Part shown: positions 39,936-53,909 of the stretch, piece by piece
How positions within the stretch are numbered: the first letter of the stretch is position 1
Layout of the letters: each line of letters starts with the position of its first letter
From: Paramecium tetraurelia
Lineage: Eukaryota > Ciliophora > Oligohymenophorea > Peniculida > Parameciidae
Length of the DNA stretch: 64,000 nt
NCBI RefSeq assembly: GCF_000165425.1
Contig: NW_001798998.1
Span: 176,835-240,834, forward strand
Reading direction: 5' to 3'
The notes under the pieces: model-generated
What the model saw: only the letters and a program-made list of their open reading frames with translations
Databases searched by the model: none
What the model was told of the DNA's origin: nothing
Program-made: the position numbers and the translations under genes

Positions 39936-41746
39936 GATTATAGTAAATTATAATATTTAATATAATTTATTATTAAGATTGCCAAATAATTATGAAATAA
40001 TTCTGGTTATTTCTGGGAGGTCTAAATGTTTTGCATAAGCCAAAGCTTTAGTAATTCTCATATACTACCAACACTTATCATACTATGATTATGATTACCT
40101 AATATCCCTTTAATCTAGTTAAATGGGATAGTACCAGATTTGAATCAAAACTATTCCATTATTGTATGAATATAATGGTACAATATTCAGTCTGATTATT
40201 TTTATAACAGCAAAATAATAGAAATACTAAATTTCTACTTATTCTATCAGTCAATAATGTAAGACTATTCCTATTTGTTTGTCAATTATCTGCTAAAAAT
40301 AACCACTTTTTATGCTTATCTTTCAGCTTAACTGAATAGCAAAATGATGAAGTATGTTTAGATAATATAATTGCTATAATATAGATATGATGCTTCAAAA
40401 AAAAGAATTATTTCTTAAACCCTTTGATTCTAATCTAGTGTTCATTTAGATGAATAAATCAAAAAAAAAGATTCCAAAGATATAGCAAGAGAGAGTTGTG
40501 TTTTTTTCATTTAAAGGATCAGGTGTTAGATAAAACTAATTGAGTCTTGAGACTATTTTCTTTGAGAATCTTAATACTAGATGTAATATCAGCACCATCT
40601 GTTCTTCTCTACTTTGTTTTTGATTAATGACCTCATAACTCTCATTTTTTTTATTAATATATTCATTATATTAAAATTTATGTATTCAAATTTAGAAATT
40701 AGATCAAAATTTTCAATCTTAAGGTTTGGAAAAGAAAAGAATAAAAATGGTTGTTAGAATTGGAAGAGTTTAAGATTTATTTGAAAGCCTAAATGCAAAA
40801 TTGCTTCTATTAATTTTATGAGTAAATTAGATACATTTGAAAATAAAAAAGATAAGGAAATGAACCGCTCTCTTTCTATTACTTAATTTTAAGGAGGGAA
40901 TTACTACATATCAAAAATGCTATTGTATTGATAATTTAATATATATTAACTTATAAAATAAGAAAGAGTTATAGGGTTTTTAATCTATATTTGATGTATG
41001 GAAGATTGTGCTACTTTAGTTATGAAACAAGTAAGATGGTTGATGATTAAGTCATGAATACTATTACTGAATTAACTAAAAGAACTAAGGATATTTATCT
41101 ACAACCAATCTAATTATTATTAGAGTAGTTATTTCTTTTTGAAAGCTCTTGGTCTTGATGTTCTTATAACTATCTTATGGGTGAGAATATTACTACTTAA
41201 TTCAAATTTATATAAATATTTGGATGTTAAAGAATGTAATATAAAAGTAAGTGCTTAATATACTTTAACAATTTTAATTTATATAAATAATTAAAATCCC
41301 AAGCTGAATTATTTTTATGAGTATTGCATTCAAATAGAGTTCTAACTTGATATATGTATTCAATTCCTATATTTACTCATTATTATCATTGAAAATGCAC
41401 TAGAAAATATTATAATGTTTGATAACTAATATTATAAATTAAAAAAGTATTATCAAACTTAACAACTTTAATTCGCAAAACTTTATACGCAGAAGCGTAA
41501 GAAATAAATAAATTTAATTAATGTAAGTGTTTATGTCTACTTGAATCAAAATAATGTATTTTAATCTTCTTTGAGCTTACAGTATGTAATATTTGAGTTT
41601 TTTCCTGGATCTTATGGGATTCTGTAAATATGGAACGTTTGTGATTGTATACTGTTGTTCTCCGAAATAATATTTTTAAAATTTTGTCTTTATATTATAA
41701 TTGGATTACTTGGAACTTTAATTCATTTATATAAGAAAATAAATCA
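39936..41746. other. 1.8 kb intergenic region with one weak ORF
   Basis: The longest gap in the window, AT-rich throughout. The only candidate is 40994-41158 on the plus strand, 54 codons beginning MYGRLCYFSYETSK and ending in TGA. Its frame also stays open about 25 codons upstream, so it may be a relic. A nine-base inverted repeat, GTTTGATAA at 41417-41425 and TTATCAAAC at 41450-41458, could form a hairpin. Promoters for the HECT gene and the next gene must be here. Confidence 0.4.
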
Positions 41747-42588
41747 ATGTTTTCAGAAGCAACCAAGGAAGCAAAATAAGATTAATTGGTTCCTCAATTA
41801 AATCAGACTCCCAGTAGCACATTCTTTGTATACAATTGTTACATACCTGTTGTCTAAGATTTTATGAATCAGCCTCCCACATTGCAGGTTCGAAATTCAA
41901 GTAAGTTTGTCTTGAGCATTCTAGGTGAATCTTTCCCGTAGATATTGAAATAAACAGACAGTTTACAAATGGGACATCTCGGAGGAGGGATGTCAATTCC
42001 AAGTTTTTAATTTGGAGCATCCACTCCTTTTATTAATGCAGAGGATGTTATGAGGAATGTTCAACCGCAAACTACTCAGAATCATTTCGCATCATTCATT
42101 TTAAATGAACAACTCAAACCGTAGAATCAGCCCTAAAAAAATAGAATTATTGAGGGAACACAAATTATGTGTGACATTGAAATTGTACTCATTTCTCGTT
42201 ATTTCGATATGAAGGCTACTGTAATTGATTTGTGCGATTAAGATAGGTTTTTTGCTCTCCTAACAATAAATACAATTTGAAGGATGACACCTCCATTTCG
42301 AATTCCGAGTGGCTTAAAGATCGAATGTCCTACAGATACAAGAAACCCGTATAATTATATATATCAATAAACTAGATCAAGGAATCTTTCTGCGATATGA
42401 TTGAGGTCATACAAAAGGAAGGCGAGGCAAATATGAAGGGAATCATCCAACCAGTTAAATTCTAATAAAATGGTTTCGATTCTATAGAACGGCAAGTGCC
42501 CAAAAGTGTGAAAGTAGAAAAGCCCTTCTCCCTTTTCATTTTAGAAATACAGCAACTCATTTCTTCATTTCTATTTAATACCTATTGA
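41747..42588 (+). CDS. Hypothetical protein, 271 aa
   Basis: Spliced frame of 272 codons with one 26-nt intron (42221-42246, GTAATTGA..GATAG). The first part is rich in Gln, Pro and Ser (LVPQLNQTPSSTFFVYNCYI, SLQMGHLGGGMSIPSFQFGA). The second part is mixed alpha/beta (NRIIEGTQIMCDIEIVLISR, SEWLKDRMSYRYKKPVQLYI, IKESFCDMIEVIQKEGEANM). No motif, signal peptide or membrane segment is recognised. The intron supports a real gene. No function can be proposed. Confidence 0.6.
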
Positions 42589-42820
42589 AAAAATTGAACT
42601 GAATGTTGTTTAAATGTTTATATGTTCCTTATTTCAACCATTTTCCATAAATTATTTAATCATAATGCACCGATAATGTTTCAACATTCCATATTATCCA
42701 AAATGACTTATTAATTATAAAATTTATATTTATAATAATTCTTAGAAACAACTGTCATTTGTAAATTAAAATTAAAATATTATTGTAATTAAATATATAT
42801 ATATATTTATATATCTCTAA

Positions 42821-43511
42821 TCAACCCCATCTATACATTCCAGGTGGATAGAATGGACGTGCTATCATTTTATCAGAAGCTTGGTAATTCTTGATTGCTG
42901 GCAAATTTGCAAAGCTCTCATTATGATTCTTTAATCCCACAAGAGTTGCGAAGGCTTCTGGTTTGTAGTTTCTTAAAATTTCTTCTGCTTCAAAAAGTTG
43001 AAAATCAATGTAAGTCAAATTGTCTCCTACAGCCCATTTACGATTCTCCAAGAATTTACTAAGTTTCTCAGCTATCCAGAACACCAGTTGATTGAATTAA
43101 TCCTCCTTCTTTGCTTCATATTGGTCTTCAGGGATTGTGAATAATGTAATCAGACCTTTGAACAGGTCTTACAGAACTCCTCTCACGGATGCCAGAGTGA
43201 CCTATTCCTTTTGGTTTTGACCTAACAACTCTGGTTTATTGGCTCTGTAAGCCAAATAAACATAGAGTGCTTGGCTCTCAAAAACTAATTCGTCTCCATC
43301 CTTAATGTAGGGTAAGTTCACTAGGACATGCTGATTGAGAGGGGCAGAGGTGACATCAGCAAACCATTCTTCTGGTTTGTAATATCTCTTTTCCTCGTAA
43401 GGTAATCCTAGGTACTCCAAATAGAATCTCACTATAAATAGTGATTGTATATTTACATGGTTAAGCAAGACCTCTGATAGCCCAATATCCCAAGACAACT
43501 TTGTCTCCCAT
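42821..43511 (-). CDS. Mu-class-like glutathione S-transferase, 221 aa
   Basis: Conjugates glutathione to electrophiles in the cytosol. The N-terminal thioredoxin-like domain starts MGDKVVLGYWAIRGLAQP and continues LRFYLEYLGLPYEEKRYY, matching the mu-class start including the catalytic Tyr in LGYW. NLPYIKDGDELVFESQALYV holds the cis-Pro and the glutathione-binding E-S pair. The C-terminal domain has WAVGDNLTYIDFQLFE, the usual N-capping box region. Length is typical (about 220). The single 25-nt intron (43432-43456) falls between QP and LRFYLEY and restores the motif. The start is 126 bases from the divergent phosphatase start. Class assignment rests on the first 45 residues, which are very similar to mu/sigma enzymes. 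Confidence 0.9.
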
Positions 43512-43637
43512 ATTTTAATTAAATTATTAACCTGATTTAATTTTAAGGAGAGAGTATTTATAGTGCAAATTGCCTTATAGATTTGGAATATTCTATAATT
43601 TAATAACCCCAAAAATAGTTATTAATTATATTTTAAT
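43512..43637. promoter_or_regulatory. Compact shared upstream region, GST and phosphatase
   Basis: Only 126 bases separate two divergent start codons, so both promoters must be packed here or overlap. No named motif is seen; the inference is from orientation alone. Confidence 0.4.
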
Positions 43638-44163
43638 ATGATGTAGAATAATTAATAATAATAGGCTAAAAAAGTGATAGGTGCCACTTTAATTTTGGAA
43701 GAGAAATTTAGCTTATATTTGGGGGATTTGGATGATGCACAGAATAAGGTATTTTCTGAAGTGTGATAGTGTTAAGCAATGGCTAAGTTAGCAGAAAATA
43801 GGGTGTGTGATAACTGTTGCAAATGGCTAACCTGTCAGTTATTACGACAACAAAATCAAACATCACTATTACTTTATAGACGATAAAGCAGATTTTAAAA
43901 TATAAAAATATTTTTCAAAAGTTTTTCATGACATCGAAAGAGAGATCCAAACTACTAATGTGTTGAGTAAATTACTAAATTAATTTTTAGTTCATTGCGC
44001 AGCTGGGATTTCTCGATCTGCTACTTTTGTCATTGCATATTTAATTATGAAGAAGGGAATGTCGTACAAATAAGCCTTTAATCATGTGAAAAGTAGAAGA
44101 CCTATGATTCGACCGAATCCAGGCTTTATAACTGTACTTGAATCTTTAGAATAAAAATAATGA
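43638..44163 (+). CDS. Dual-specificity protein phosphatase, 157 aa
   Basis: A small DSP removing phosphate from Ser/Thr/Tyr. The catalytic loop is HCAAGISRSAT, matching HCxxGxxRS, with Cys nucleophile and Arg present; DDK in YYFIDDKAD is the likely general acid. FSLYLGDLDDAQN and CVITVANGQPVSYY are the usual early DSP elements, and SRRPMIRPNPGF the late one. Length is that of an atypical DSP with no substrate-docking domain. Introns: 43749-43776 (28 nt) and 43967-43990 (24 nt). The second lies directly before the catalytic His, is a multiple of three and has no TGA. Its stop is 8 bases from the stop of the convergent small gene. Substrate unknown. Confidence 0.88.
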
Positions 44164-44171
44164 AAAATGAT

Positions 44172-44348
44172 TCATTAAATTATACAAAGCCCATATTCAC
44201 GTTCCTTGCCAAATTCCACGATTTTCTCAAATTCATCATTGTCTGGAATTTCAACCAATTTGGCATCAATCTTGGTTACATATTTGGACTCCTTGATATA
44301 GCTCTTGCTCTCTGCTTGGATAGCCATTTAAGATGAGTTCTATTGCAT
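44172..44348 (-). CDS. Small hypothetical protein, 58 aa
   Basis: Frame of 59 codons using TAG/TAA as Gln near the start and ending in TGA, reading MQQNSSQMAIQAESKSYIKE and later KIVEFGKEREYGLCIIQ. An internal ATG (MAIQAES) could be the true start. It has the look of a short helical protein or of the end of a larger fold. No family recognised. It sits 32 bases after the GET3 stop, same strand, and abuts the phosphatase stop. Confidence 0.5.
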
Positions 44349-44380
44349 TAATTATTAATATATATTAAATAACCCCTTAA

Positions 44381-45471
<1,091 letters not shown>

Positions 45472-45588
45472 TATTTTAATTTATATAAATTTCCATATAT
45501 TCCAAACTAAATGCCTCTAATATGTGATAAACCTCCTTTCATCATAGCACGAATTTAAAATGAGAATTTAAGTTATCATTAGAAATAT

Positions 45589-46645
<1,057 letters not shown>

Positions 46646-46794
46646 TTATAAATAAAAAAAATAATAGTATTTAAATGAAATTCTGATAAGTAATGCTTCC
46701 CTAAATTACTATTATTAACATATTCTAATTCAAATATACTATGACTCATTTTGATTATATAAATAATTTCAAAAATATATAGGTTTGCTTATAA

Positions 46795-48330
46795 TCAATA
46801 TACATTTTGACAAAGAACACAATCAGCGCTCTCTTTTTGTTGATCCTCGAAACACTTTATATGAAAAACATGCAAACACTAAAGTTAAGCCTATTTTTCA
46901 AAATCTAGAAAATTCAAACCACATATAGCACATTAACGTTCTTCTAAATTCATAATTTATCTCTATTCAAAATACTTCACTTTAAATAATTTGTTTGAAA
47001 ATTCTTATTATGGTTCTGAAGGTAATTCTTAATTATTGCCTTAATTTAACAGTTCTGGTATTGCAACTTATTCTTCTCTCTCTATATAATCTTACTGTTA
47101 ATCATTCAAATTAGTTGTTTATTGAATTTTCAAAGTTAATATTCTATCTAAGTAAAGATCTGCATCATTAATAATAATGCCCTTACCACACTTAAGATTA
47201 GGACATCTCAAATAAGTTTATTTTGAAGCCAAATCTTCTAGACAAGAGGCACAAATGTAATGAAAACATTAATTTTGAAATAAAAGGCTTTCATTAATCA
47301 ATTCTTTGCATTTACAGCATTACTAATCTTGATTTTTATTAGGTTTATATAACGCCAATTTTACATAATCTACTTAAATATAATATCCACATTATAAACA
47401 GATAAATTAATTTCGAAATTCACACTATTTTAAAGCGCATTCTTTGCAATAATAATGTTAACATGGAGTTTATATAACTTAATTCTATTCAAAACCTTTT
47501 TTACAATGAGCACATTTCTATATAGCATCCTAATTTTGTTATTTAGTTTTCATGTCTATCAAATAACTTTTGCTTTAGATCTCTTTTTATCCTTAAATAG
47601 TATTCTTACTGCAATTATTGTTTTGATATTCTTTTTAGAGATTCGAATAGAATGATTTGTATATGTATTCTGTACATCCAAGGAGATTACATGTAATATA
47701 TTATACTGATTTTGATTGCTCAAATTGTTTCTAAATACAATTATAACACATTTAATGTTAACATTTTAAATCAATTAAATTGATTTTATTTTTGCATAAA
47801 TGGCATTTTTTTTCAATTTGTGTCAAGATAAGGTAGTATTTTTCTTGATATTTGTATAAAATGATTTTATTAATTCCTCCATAAGTTTCAATACCATATA
47901 ATTATTATGAATTCGAATTTGGTTGTTCAATTACAATAAACTAGACCTTAAAAGTGTCGCTTAAAAACTTAAACTAATCTGAAGGGCATGTTTTGAAATT
48001 ATATCTGAAATATGATTTAATGACATCCTTAAAACATTAACCTTTAGGGTCTTATATTTTGACTTCTTCTATAAATGATTTAAATCTATTAGGTTTGTTT
48101 TTAGAATTATTGAGTAATGTATTAATTTTTTACATTGCCTAATTTTATTAATTAGACCAAAGTAATTATGATTAGATTATCTAAACTTAGTTGACTTTAA
48201 TATGATACTCTATTAATCCTACAAGCATTGCCTCTTCTATTAACTATCCAACACAAATCCAATTTGTAAAGTTAGAAAAAGCTTTCAGATTGCTAGGAAT
48301 ACGAGTTATTTCATATTATCTTTAATTCAT
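46795..48330 (-). CDS. Protein with four RING-like zinc fingers, 511 aa
   Basis: A single exon of 512 codons. Four C3HC4/C3H2C3-like fingers occur at about residues 176-225 (CHLCKNKINLIDLKCQHQMC), 273-316 (CAHCKKGFEQ, PCQHYYCKECA), 338-385 (CCKCKELINE, QCFHYICASCLED) and 467-508 (CAICGLNFLDFEKQAQLQCL, HVFHIKCF). Spacing between them differs from an ordinary RING-IBR-RING. The N-terminal 165 residues, including YGIETYGGINKIILYKYQEK followed by YYLIL, faintly recall the end of an otubain-type protease, but no catalytic Cys/Asp block is seen. RING fingers recruit E2 enzymes, so ubiquitin or SUMO ligation is the likely role. The RING count and the Cys/His pairs are seen; the otubain link is speculative. 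Confidence 0.72.
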
Positions 48331-49462
48331 TTTATTATTTTATTTTATAGTATGATTCCAAATATAATGATGAAAGATCAATTTATTGAACAAAATTATT
48401 AAAGAATGAATAAAATGCAAATAATTATTCTACAACTTGTACATTAACTAATAATGCAAAATAAATGAAAATATGAAAAAATCTAAATTGTCTATTCGAC
48501 ACCCTATTTTTAAACCTATATGTAGTGGCAATAAAACTCAAATAAATTCATTTTAATTACATATATTAAGTAGTTTTCTACTTTTTTTGAGATTAAAGAA
48601 ATTTCTTTTAACTATTATTTATTCTTTTAGAAATATCCATAAGAAAATATAATTACTATGTATTACAATATTCAATCAAGATTTTGGTGATTTTCATTCG
48701 CCAAAGCCATTCTCACAAATCATACTCTTTGAATTTATTTGATATAACTTAAAGTAGATGTGAATATAAATAATAATGACTTTTTGAGTAAGTAAAGAAT
48801 TAATCTTAATTTTTTGTTAAATCTATAATTTATAATAGGATGCTGGAATTTTATATTAATTGAATTATTCATATGCTCTCTAAAGGATATCTATTGCTGA
48901 ATAAAGTCAAATATTAAATTAGATATAATTATAAAAATTCTATTACTCTATTGATAGCAAGAATAAATTAGACTTATTGATTATCTTAAAAAATTAATAT
49001 TTTATAAGACAAATGGTGAAATTATTAGAAAATCATTTAATTGAAAATCATTGTCATTAATCTAAACGAATGAATTACAAATATGAATAAGGATTTTGAA
49101 GTATTTTAACACAATATTAATAGAATTAGGTAAGAAGATTGTTTTATAATAATTTTTTTATTTTACTAAATATCTAATAAACTATTCTAATTTTATTTAG
49201 AAAAGTTAATCAATGAATTTTTAATAGCTTATTATTATGTAATTATATTTAATAATTTGTAATTAATTCTCCTTAAACTTAATATTAAATCTATGTTTTT
49301 TTTTTGACTTTTATTTTTAGTTTCAATAAAATTTGATTTTCCATCAAGAATGCTATTTTACTTGGGTATAATAATATTGGTAAAATCTTTTAAAGATAAC
49401 TGATTAATACCTGTATTGATTACAAAGTTGTGTTATGATAAAGAGAATATTAGAATTAATTA
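48331..49462. other. AT-rich intergenic gap
   Basis: About 1.1 kb between divergent genes. I found no convincing frame, repeat or RNA gene. A short plus-strand frame from about 48352 (ATG ATT CCA) is too small and featureless to call. Confidence 0.4.
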
Positions 49463-50176
49463 ATGCAATCCATAATAAAATCCTCTATAAAAAATAATCC
49501 CATAACAGGGAATACTGTTTGTAAAATTAACAATAGAGGTAAAAGAACCTTCACTACACATGATCATATTTAGAGTTCATGCGTTGTTAAGGGTACTCCT
49601 TTGAATAAAACTCCTAACAGACACAAAATCCCAGATCATTCAAATGACCATTTCTACCCCTAAAATAGTTCATCTTCTAATAGAAATTTGAGAAAGAGCT
49701 TAAGTACATTTCAACCGAAAGAAAATATTAAGGATCCTCTTAGTAGAAAGATTTCTAATATTTATGGATAGGAAATAAAAATTACACGTTCGCCAATAAA
49801 ATAGTAATAGCAATCAGAAACGATATCTCCCTAGAAAAGAAGAATATTGGATAATAGGAGTTCACACGTTGATTAAAATGATGTTTATGAAGTGAATCTC
49901 AATTATAATAAGGAAAAATCACTGCCATCAGATGTCGATTGGTTCTATGTTGATACAATCAAACATAGACATGATTATAAAATTGAGTAACCAAATCCTA
50001 ATCGTTCCTCATATAAAGATCAAAGAAGCGTATTAGATTTACATAATAATAACATTCCAAAAAACAACTATTACTAAAAGTAGAATGAAAAGTTGTCTAA
50101 AAAATAAGAAGTTGCACTTTAATATACTTATCTGAGAGCAGTTAAACGATCAGAATTGGTCATGAAGAAAAAATGA
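49463..50176 (+). CDS. Basic, low-complexity hypothetical protein, 237 aa
   Basis: Single exon of 238 codons. The product is rich in Ser, Asn, Lys and Arg, with many potential phosphorylation sites (TPLNKTPNRHK, NSSSSNRNLRKSLSTF, TRSPIKQQQQSETISPQKRR). The C-terminal third looks more ordered (SDVDWFYVDTIKHRHDYKIE, ALQYTYLRAVKRSELVMKKK). No domain, signal peptide or membrane segment. SPxK/R-like sites suggest a phosphorylated, perhaps nuclear or cytoskeletal protein, but this is weak. Family unknown. Confidence 0.6.
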
Positions 50177-50434
50177 TATTCACTATATTATTTATTAACT
50201 GAACTTGTATGAAAATAAGTTAATTAAATTGTATATTTTCATCTGTAGGCTCCAAGTATACTTAGACATTCTTGATTAGGTTTTCTCTTTGGAAGATATT
50301 ACATTCGATGTATCATTATCTTATGTTTCTCTAATTAAAATGGAATATTTTATTATAACTAGTTATATTTTTAAATTAGTATTCTATTTATGACAAAGAT
50401 ATTATTTAATAAATTTTTAATATATAATTTAGTA

Positions 50435-52555
50435 TCATAGTAGACTGAATAATGGAAGATCAGTTAGTAGATTATTAAATAACAACACTGACTCACATTT
50501 TTTTTGGAAATATTTCTTAACATTTCTTTCTAAAGATTCTAATCCATAAACATTTTAAAAGACCTTCAAAAAATCACTATTTCTTTTAATTTTCATATTT
50601 ATTAATTATTTTCTTTAGTATGATGTTAACACTTCGAATGAAACATCTGATTATAAATAATTTGAAATAGGATCTGATCCTGATGCCAAATTCAAATACA
50701 TAATTCTATTCTCTATTAGTTAAAGCGAAGAATTCTCTAATAAATCAATATTATTTTCATATATCGAATTATCATATCTTTTCTATTATTTTTTATTGGT
50801 CTTATAATCTTTTTAAACTATTGTTTCTAATACAGAAGGTTTGCATTTATGTGATTTTTTACAGCAACACAATTTCTTTCTGTAACTTAGACAAGTCAGA
50901 CAGATTATAAGAAATATAAATGTAATTCCAAGGACAGTAAAAAATGTTATAATCTAAGAATTACAGTCGTTAAAAATATAACAAGTTATGTCCAAAAAGA
51001 CTGAGCAATCTGAATAACAATTATCTTATGATTCATCTGAGGCAAGAACTTCATTGTCTTTTATGTTTTATTCTTCATGATTTTATTCACTTTCATGTTA
51101 AATTTCAGTCGTATTAAATTCTATTTATTTCTAATCCAAAAGTGTACCTTTATTGTTCAACAAACTGAAAGTGCAAATATTAGATTTATTCATATCACTC
51201 AATACATTTACATCTTTCTTTACAATATAGCTTTCCAATGGTTTTAAATATAAAGCTGCTGAATTTATAGGAATTACATTAATCGAACAATTTAAATAAG
51301 TATTAAACTCACTTTCAATATCCCCAACATTTGTGATTTAAGCATAAAGCAATCCATTTCCAGACTTTGCTTCAAAGTCTTATATTTCTGCTAAATCTAT
51401 TTTACCCTTCCCTAAATTAACTACATAAGATATCAGACCAGTTGTAGTTATCTCCAGAGTTATCATGGTTTACATAGAACCCTCTACACTGTACTACAAA
51501 TAAGTCTCATTATTCAAATAAATCGACTTAAATTTCCCATATCTTGATAATAAATATTTAGGCTATGAATTATTAGCAATTAATGCTTGATCTTCTATAT
51601 AAAAATCTTCCAATTAGTTCTTTAAACAAGACTTCACTTATTTCTTACATCTCTCCGCCTCTGTACGAAAGGCACTATAAGATACTCCTATCTTATTACA
51701 CTCACCCCGACCGACTTAATCCTTGGAAACTATCATAAATGCAGCTGAACCTGCCTAAACTCTGGCATGGCTGTTTGGTGAAGATGGTCTCATAAAGTAA
51801 AATGATTCCAAAGAAGGAGGAGGATTTAAAGGTGTGAAGTCTCCAATAATTCTACCAATCAAAGTTTTGCCTTAAACTACTTTTACTTCACTCCCCAATT
51901 ATAGTTCCTCTTATTCTTAATTAGAATAAGTGATTGAAATTGTTATATTATAATATATGCTATAAGTGGATATCTCATAAGCACTTAATATTTACAATAT
52001 TCATTACCTATACCATAAAGTTGAATATCTAAGACAGAAGGCCATTGTTGCAGTAGTCAATCCAGCCTTATGGCATATGTTTCCTCTAGCAAATTCATCA
52101 CTAAGACCGATTAAATCAAGAATACCACAAGAACAACAGAATCCTTGACTATCAAATATTTTCTCTTTTTTTTCATATTGGAATCCACAAGTAGGGGAAT
52201 TTGAATACCAACTATCATCACATGATAAAATTGCACCTGCTATTTTTACTTCATATGGTTGGCTATTATAATCTTCAGTATATTTTAATGGATAGAAAGC
52301 ATAAACTGGAGTTTTGGTTATTGAAATAATAATAGGTGTTTTAAGTTATGATGTTTAATTATCTATGGTTGTTTCGCTAATCTTAATATATTCTGTCACA
52401 GTATTTTAAGCATTCTCTACTGTAAGAGAGATAAGCATTTTCTCAGAACATTCAGTATTATTTGTTGAATTTGAATAGCATTTGTTTATTTGAGATTACG
52501 AAATAATCTCAGCCATAGACTTGAGTATTAAACTAGAGACAATTATCACTATCAT
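50435..52555 (-). CDS. HAP2: HAP2/GCS1 gamete membrane fusogen, 698 aa
   Basis: HAP2 (GCS1) is the conserved eukaryotic gamete fusion protein, of the class II fusogen fold; in ciliates it acts at the conjugation junction. Visible features: signal peptide (MIVIIVSSLILKSMAE), Cys-rich ectodomain (FCCSCGILDLIGLSDEFARG), the AFCLRYSTLWYSAYEI segment, and the HAP2-GCS1 signature region GECNKIGVSYSAFRTEAERC followed by SCLKNQLEDFYIEDQALIAN. One membrane span (ITFFTVLGITFIFLIICLTC) precedes a CCC palmitoylation-like patch and a cytoplasmic tail of about 170 residues. The 24-nt intron 51984-52007 restores WYSAYEI and contains an in-frame TGA. Length and order fit the family; the tail is basic and Gln/Asn-rich. 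The fusion loop cannot be located by eye. Confidence 0.87.
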
Positions 52556-52868
52556 TTTATAATATTCATTTTTAGTTATGAAATTAAATAAATAAAACAA
52601 AATTTGAACTAAATTTGTAGTTAGACTTATAAAGCACAGTTATTTTATAAAATCAAAGTTGTTCTTCTAAATTCTCACAAGGATATCAAAGTATCAATAA
52701 AGAAATGAATTTATTTACAATCAATATAAACTCATTACTACTAATCCAATTGACTTTTGATAGTAATAATAATACTTAATATTAAAATATAATCTACTTT
52801 AGATTATATTATTTAAATAGTATAAAAACTGATTATTTATTTTTGTACAGGAAAGATAAATCAAAAAA
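52556..52868. other. Intergenic, 313 bases
   Basis: AT-rich spacer upstream of HAP2, expected to contain its promoter. It includes a run of TAATAATAATA near 52765. No gene or named motif is seen. Confidence 0.45.
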
Positions 52869-53909
52869 TCATTGATTAATTCTTTCCAATTTTCCTCTAC
52901 AAATCGGACAAGTTTATCCCCCTTTTTATATCCAACAATCTATACACAGAGCATGAAATCTATGATTACAGTCGTATGTCTATGTTCTCAAAGGCAGGAA
53001 CTGCTGGCAAATAGGACAAAAAAAAGGAGGATATGTTACAGAGATGTAACTTGTAATTTTATGATATTTTTTTTCATGAAAATTTCTTTTTTGCTCCCTT
53101 AATTCCTTTTAGAGTAGTTTTTCTTAATAATCACTATCATCACTATGTAATTCTTCTTCTTCATCACTTGAAGAATAATTACTATCACTACTACTACTAC
53201 TAATACTACTGTCATTACTATTTAACCACTAGTAATTATCAGAATGAGAGTCGGAATCCGGATCAGATTCAGAGTCATGATCACTATTATGATTAAGAGT
53301 AGTGTCATTAAAGCCAAAAGAATAAATATCACCATTTGGATCAGGATCAAGATCATTTGTATTTGAAACTGAATCGAAACCTGAATCTGAATCCTAACTC
53401 TATTGATCTTAACTCGATTGATCTTAACTCTAATTCTTGATAAAAAAATTTTAAGAAAAATGAAAATGTCTTACTTCTTAGTCACTAATATCAATATCGA
53501 TAGAACTTTCCGAAAAATAGTCTTAAACTCCCTTGATTTGATCATCATTATCAACTTCATCTGGCTAAAAAATTTAAGGATCATCCTAGATAATTTCTTT
53601 ACGACTTTTCTTTCTGATAGTGCCTCCTTGTACTTGTACACATTACACATAGTGGCCAATTTAAAAGTTACCTTAATATGTATGGAATACCTATAAATGT
53701 TTTTCCTCCGAAGAGGTAAATGATTGTTCTTGTGTCATTTACTATTTAAGTCCCTAATCACTTCTTATCTGAGAGTTGTATTGCACATTCTGTTGAACAT
53801 AAACTCCATCATCCTCAAACTCAGAATTTTCTATAAATTAACTCTCCTTGCAGGTAGAGAAATGGTACATATTATAACCTTAGTCTTGAATTTATTCAAC
53901 GTTATTCAT
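52869..53909 (-). CDS. RING-H2 E3 ligase-like protein with acidic Ser/Asp-rich middle, 346 aa
   Basis: Single exon of 347 codons. The C-terminal 45 residues are a RING-H2 finger: FCPICQQFLPLRTQTYDC, then NHRFHALCIDCWIQ, then CPICRGKL, with all eight metal ligands. Upstream, about residues 170-270 are strongly acidic and rich in Ser and Asp (SDHDSESDPDSDSHSDNYQ, SSISSSSSDSNYSSSDEEEE), with short SQDQ repeats before that. The N-terminal 150 residues have no motif. RING-H2 proteins recruit E2 enzymes; substrate choice probably lies in the N-terminus. The acidic stretch may be heavily phosphorylated. A long shadow frame on the plus strand across 53403-53696 has no start or family support. Confidence 0.82.

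Noticed and set aside
46795-46953. A separate 52-residue RING-H2 gene
   Set aside because: The frame continues upstream without a stop for another 459 codons, so it is the fourth finger of the larger protein.
53403-53696. Plus-strand 97-codon frame with hydrophobic stretches
   Set aside because: Antisense to the RING-H2 gene, where the minus strand carries a complete finger and an intact 347-codon frame.
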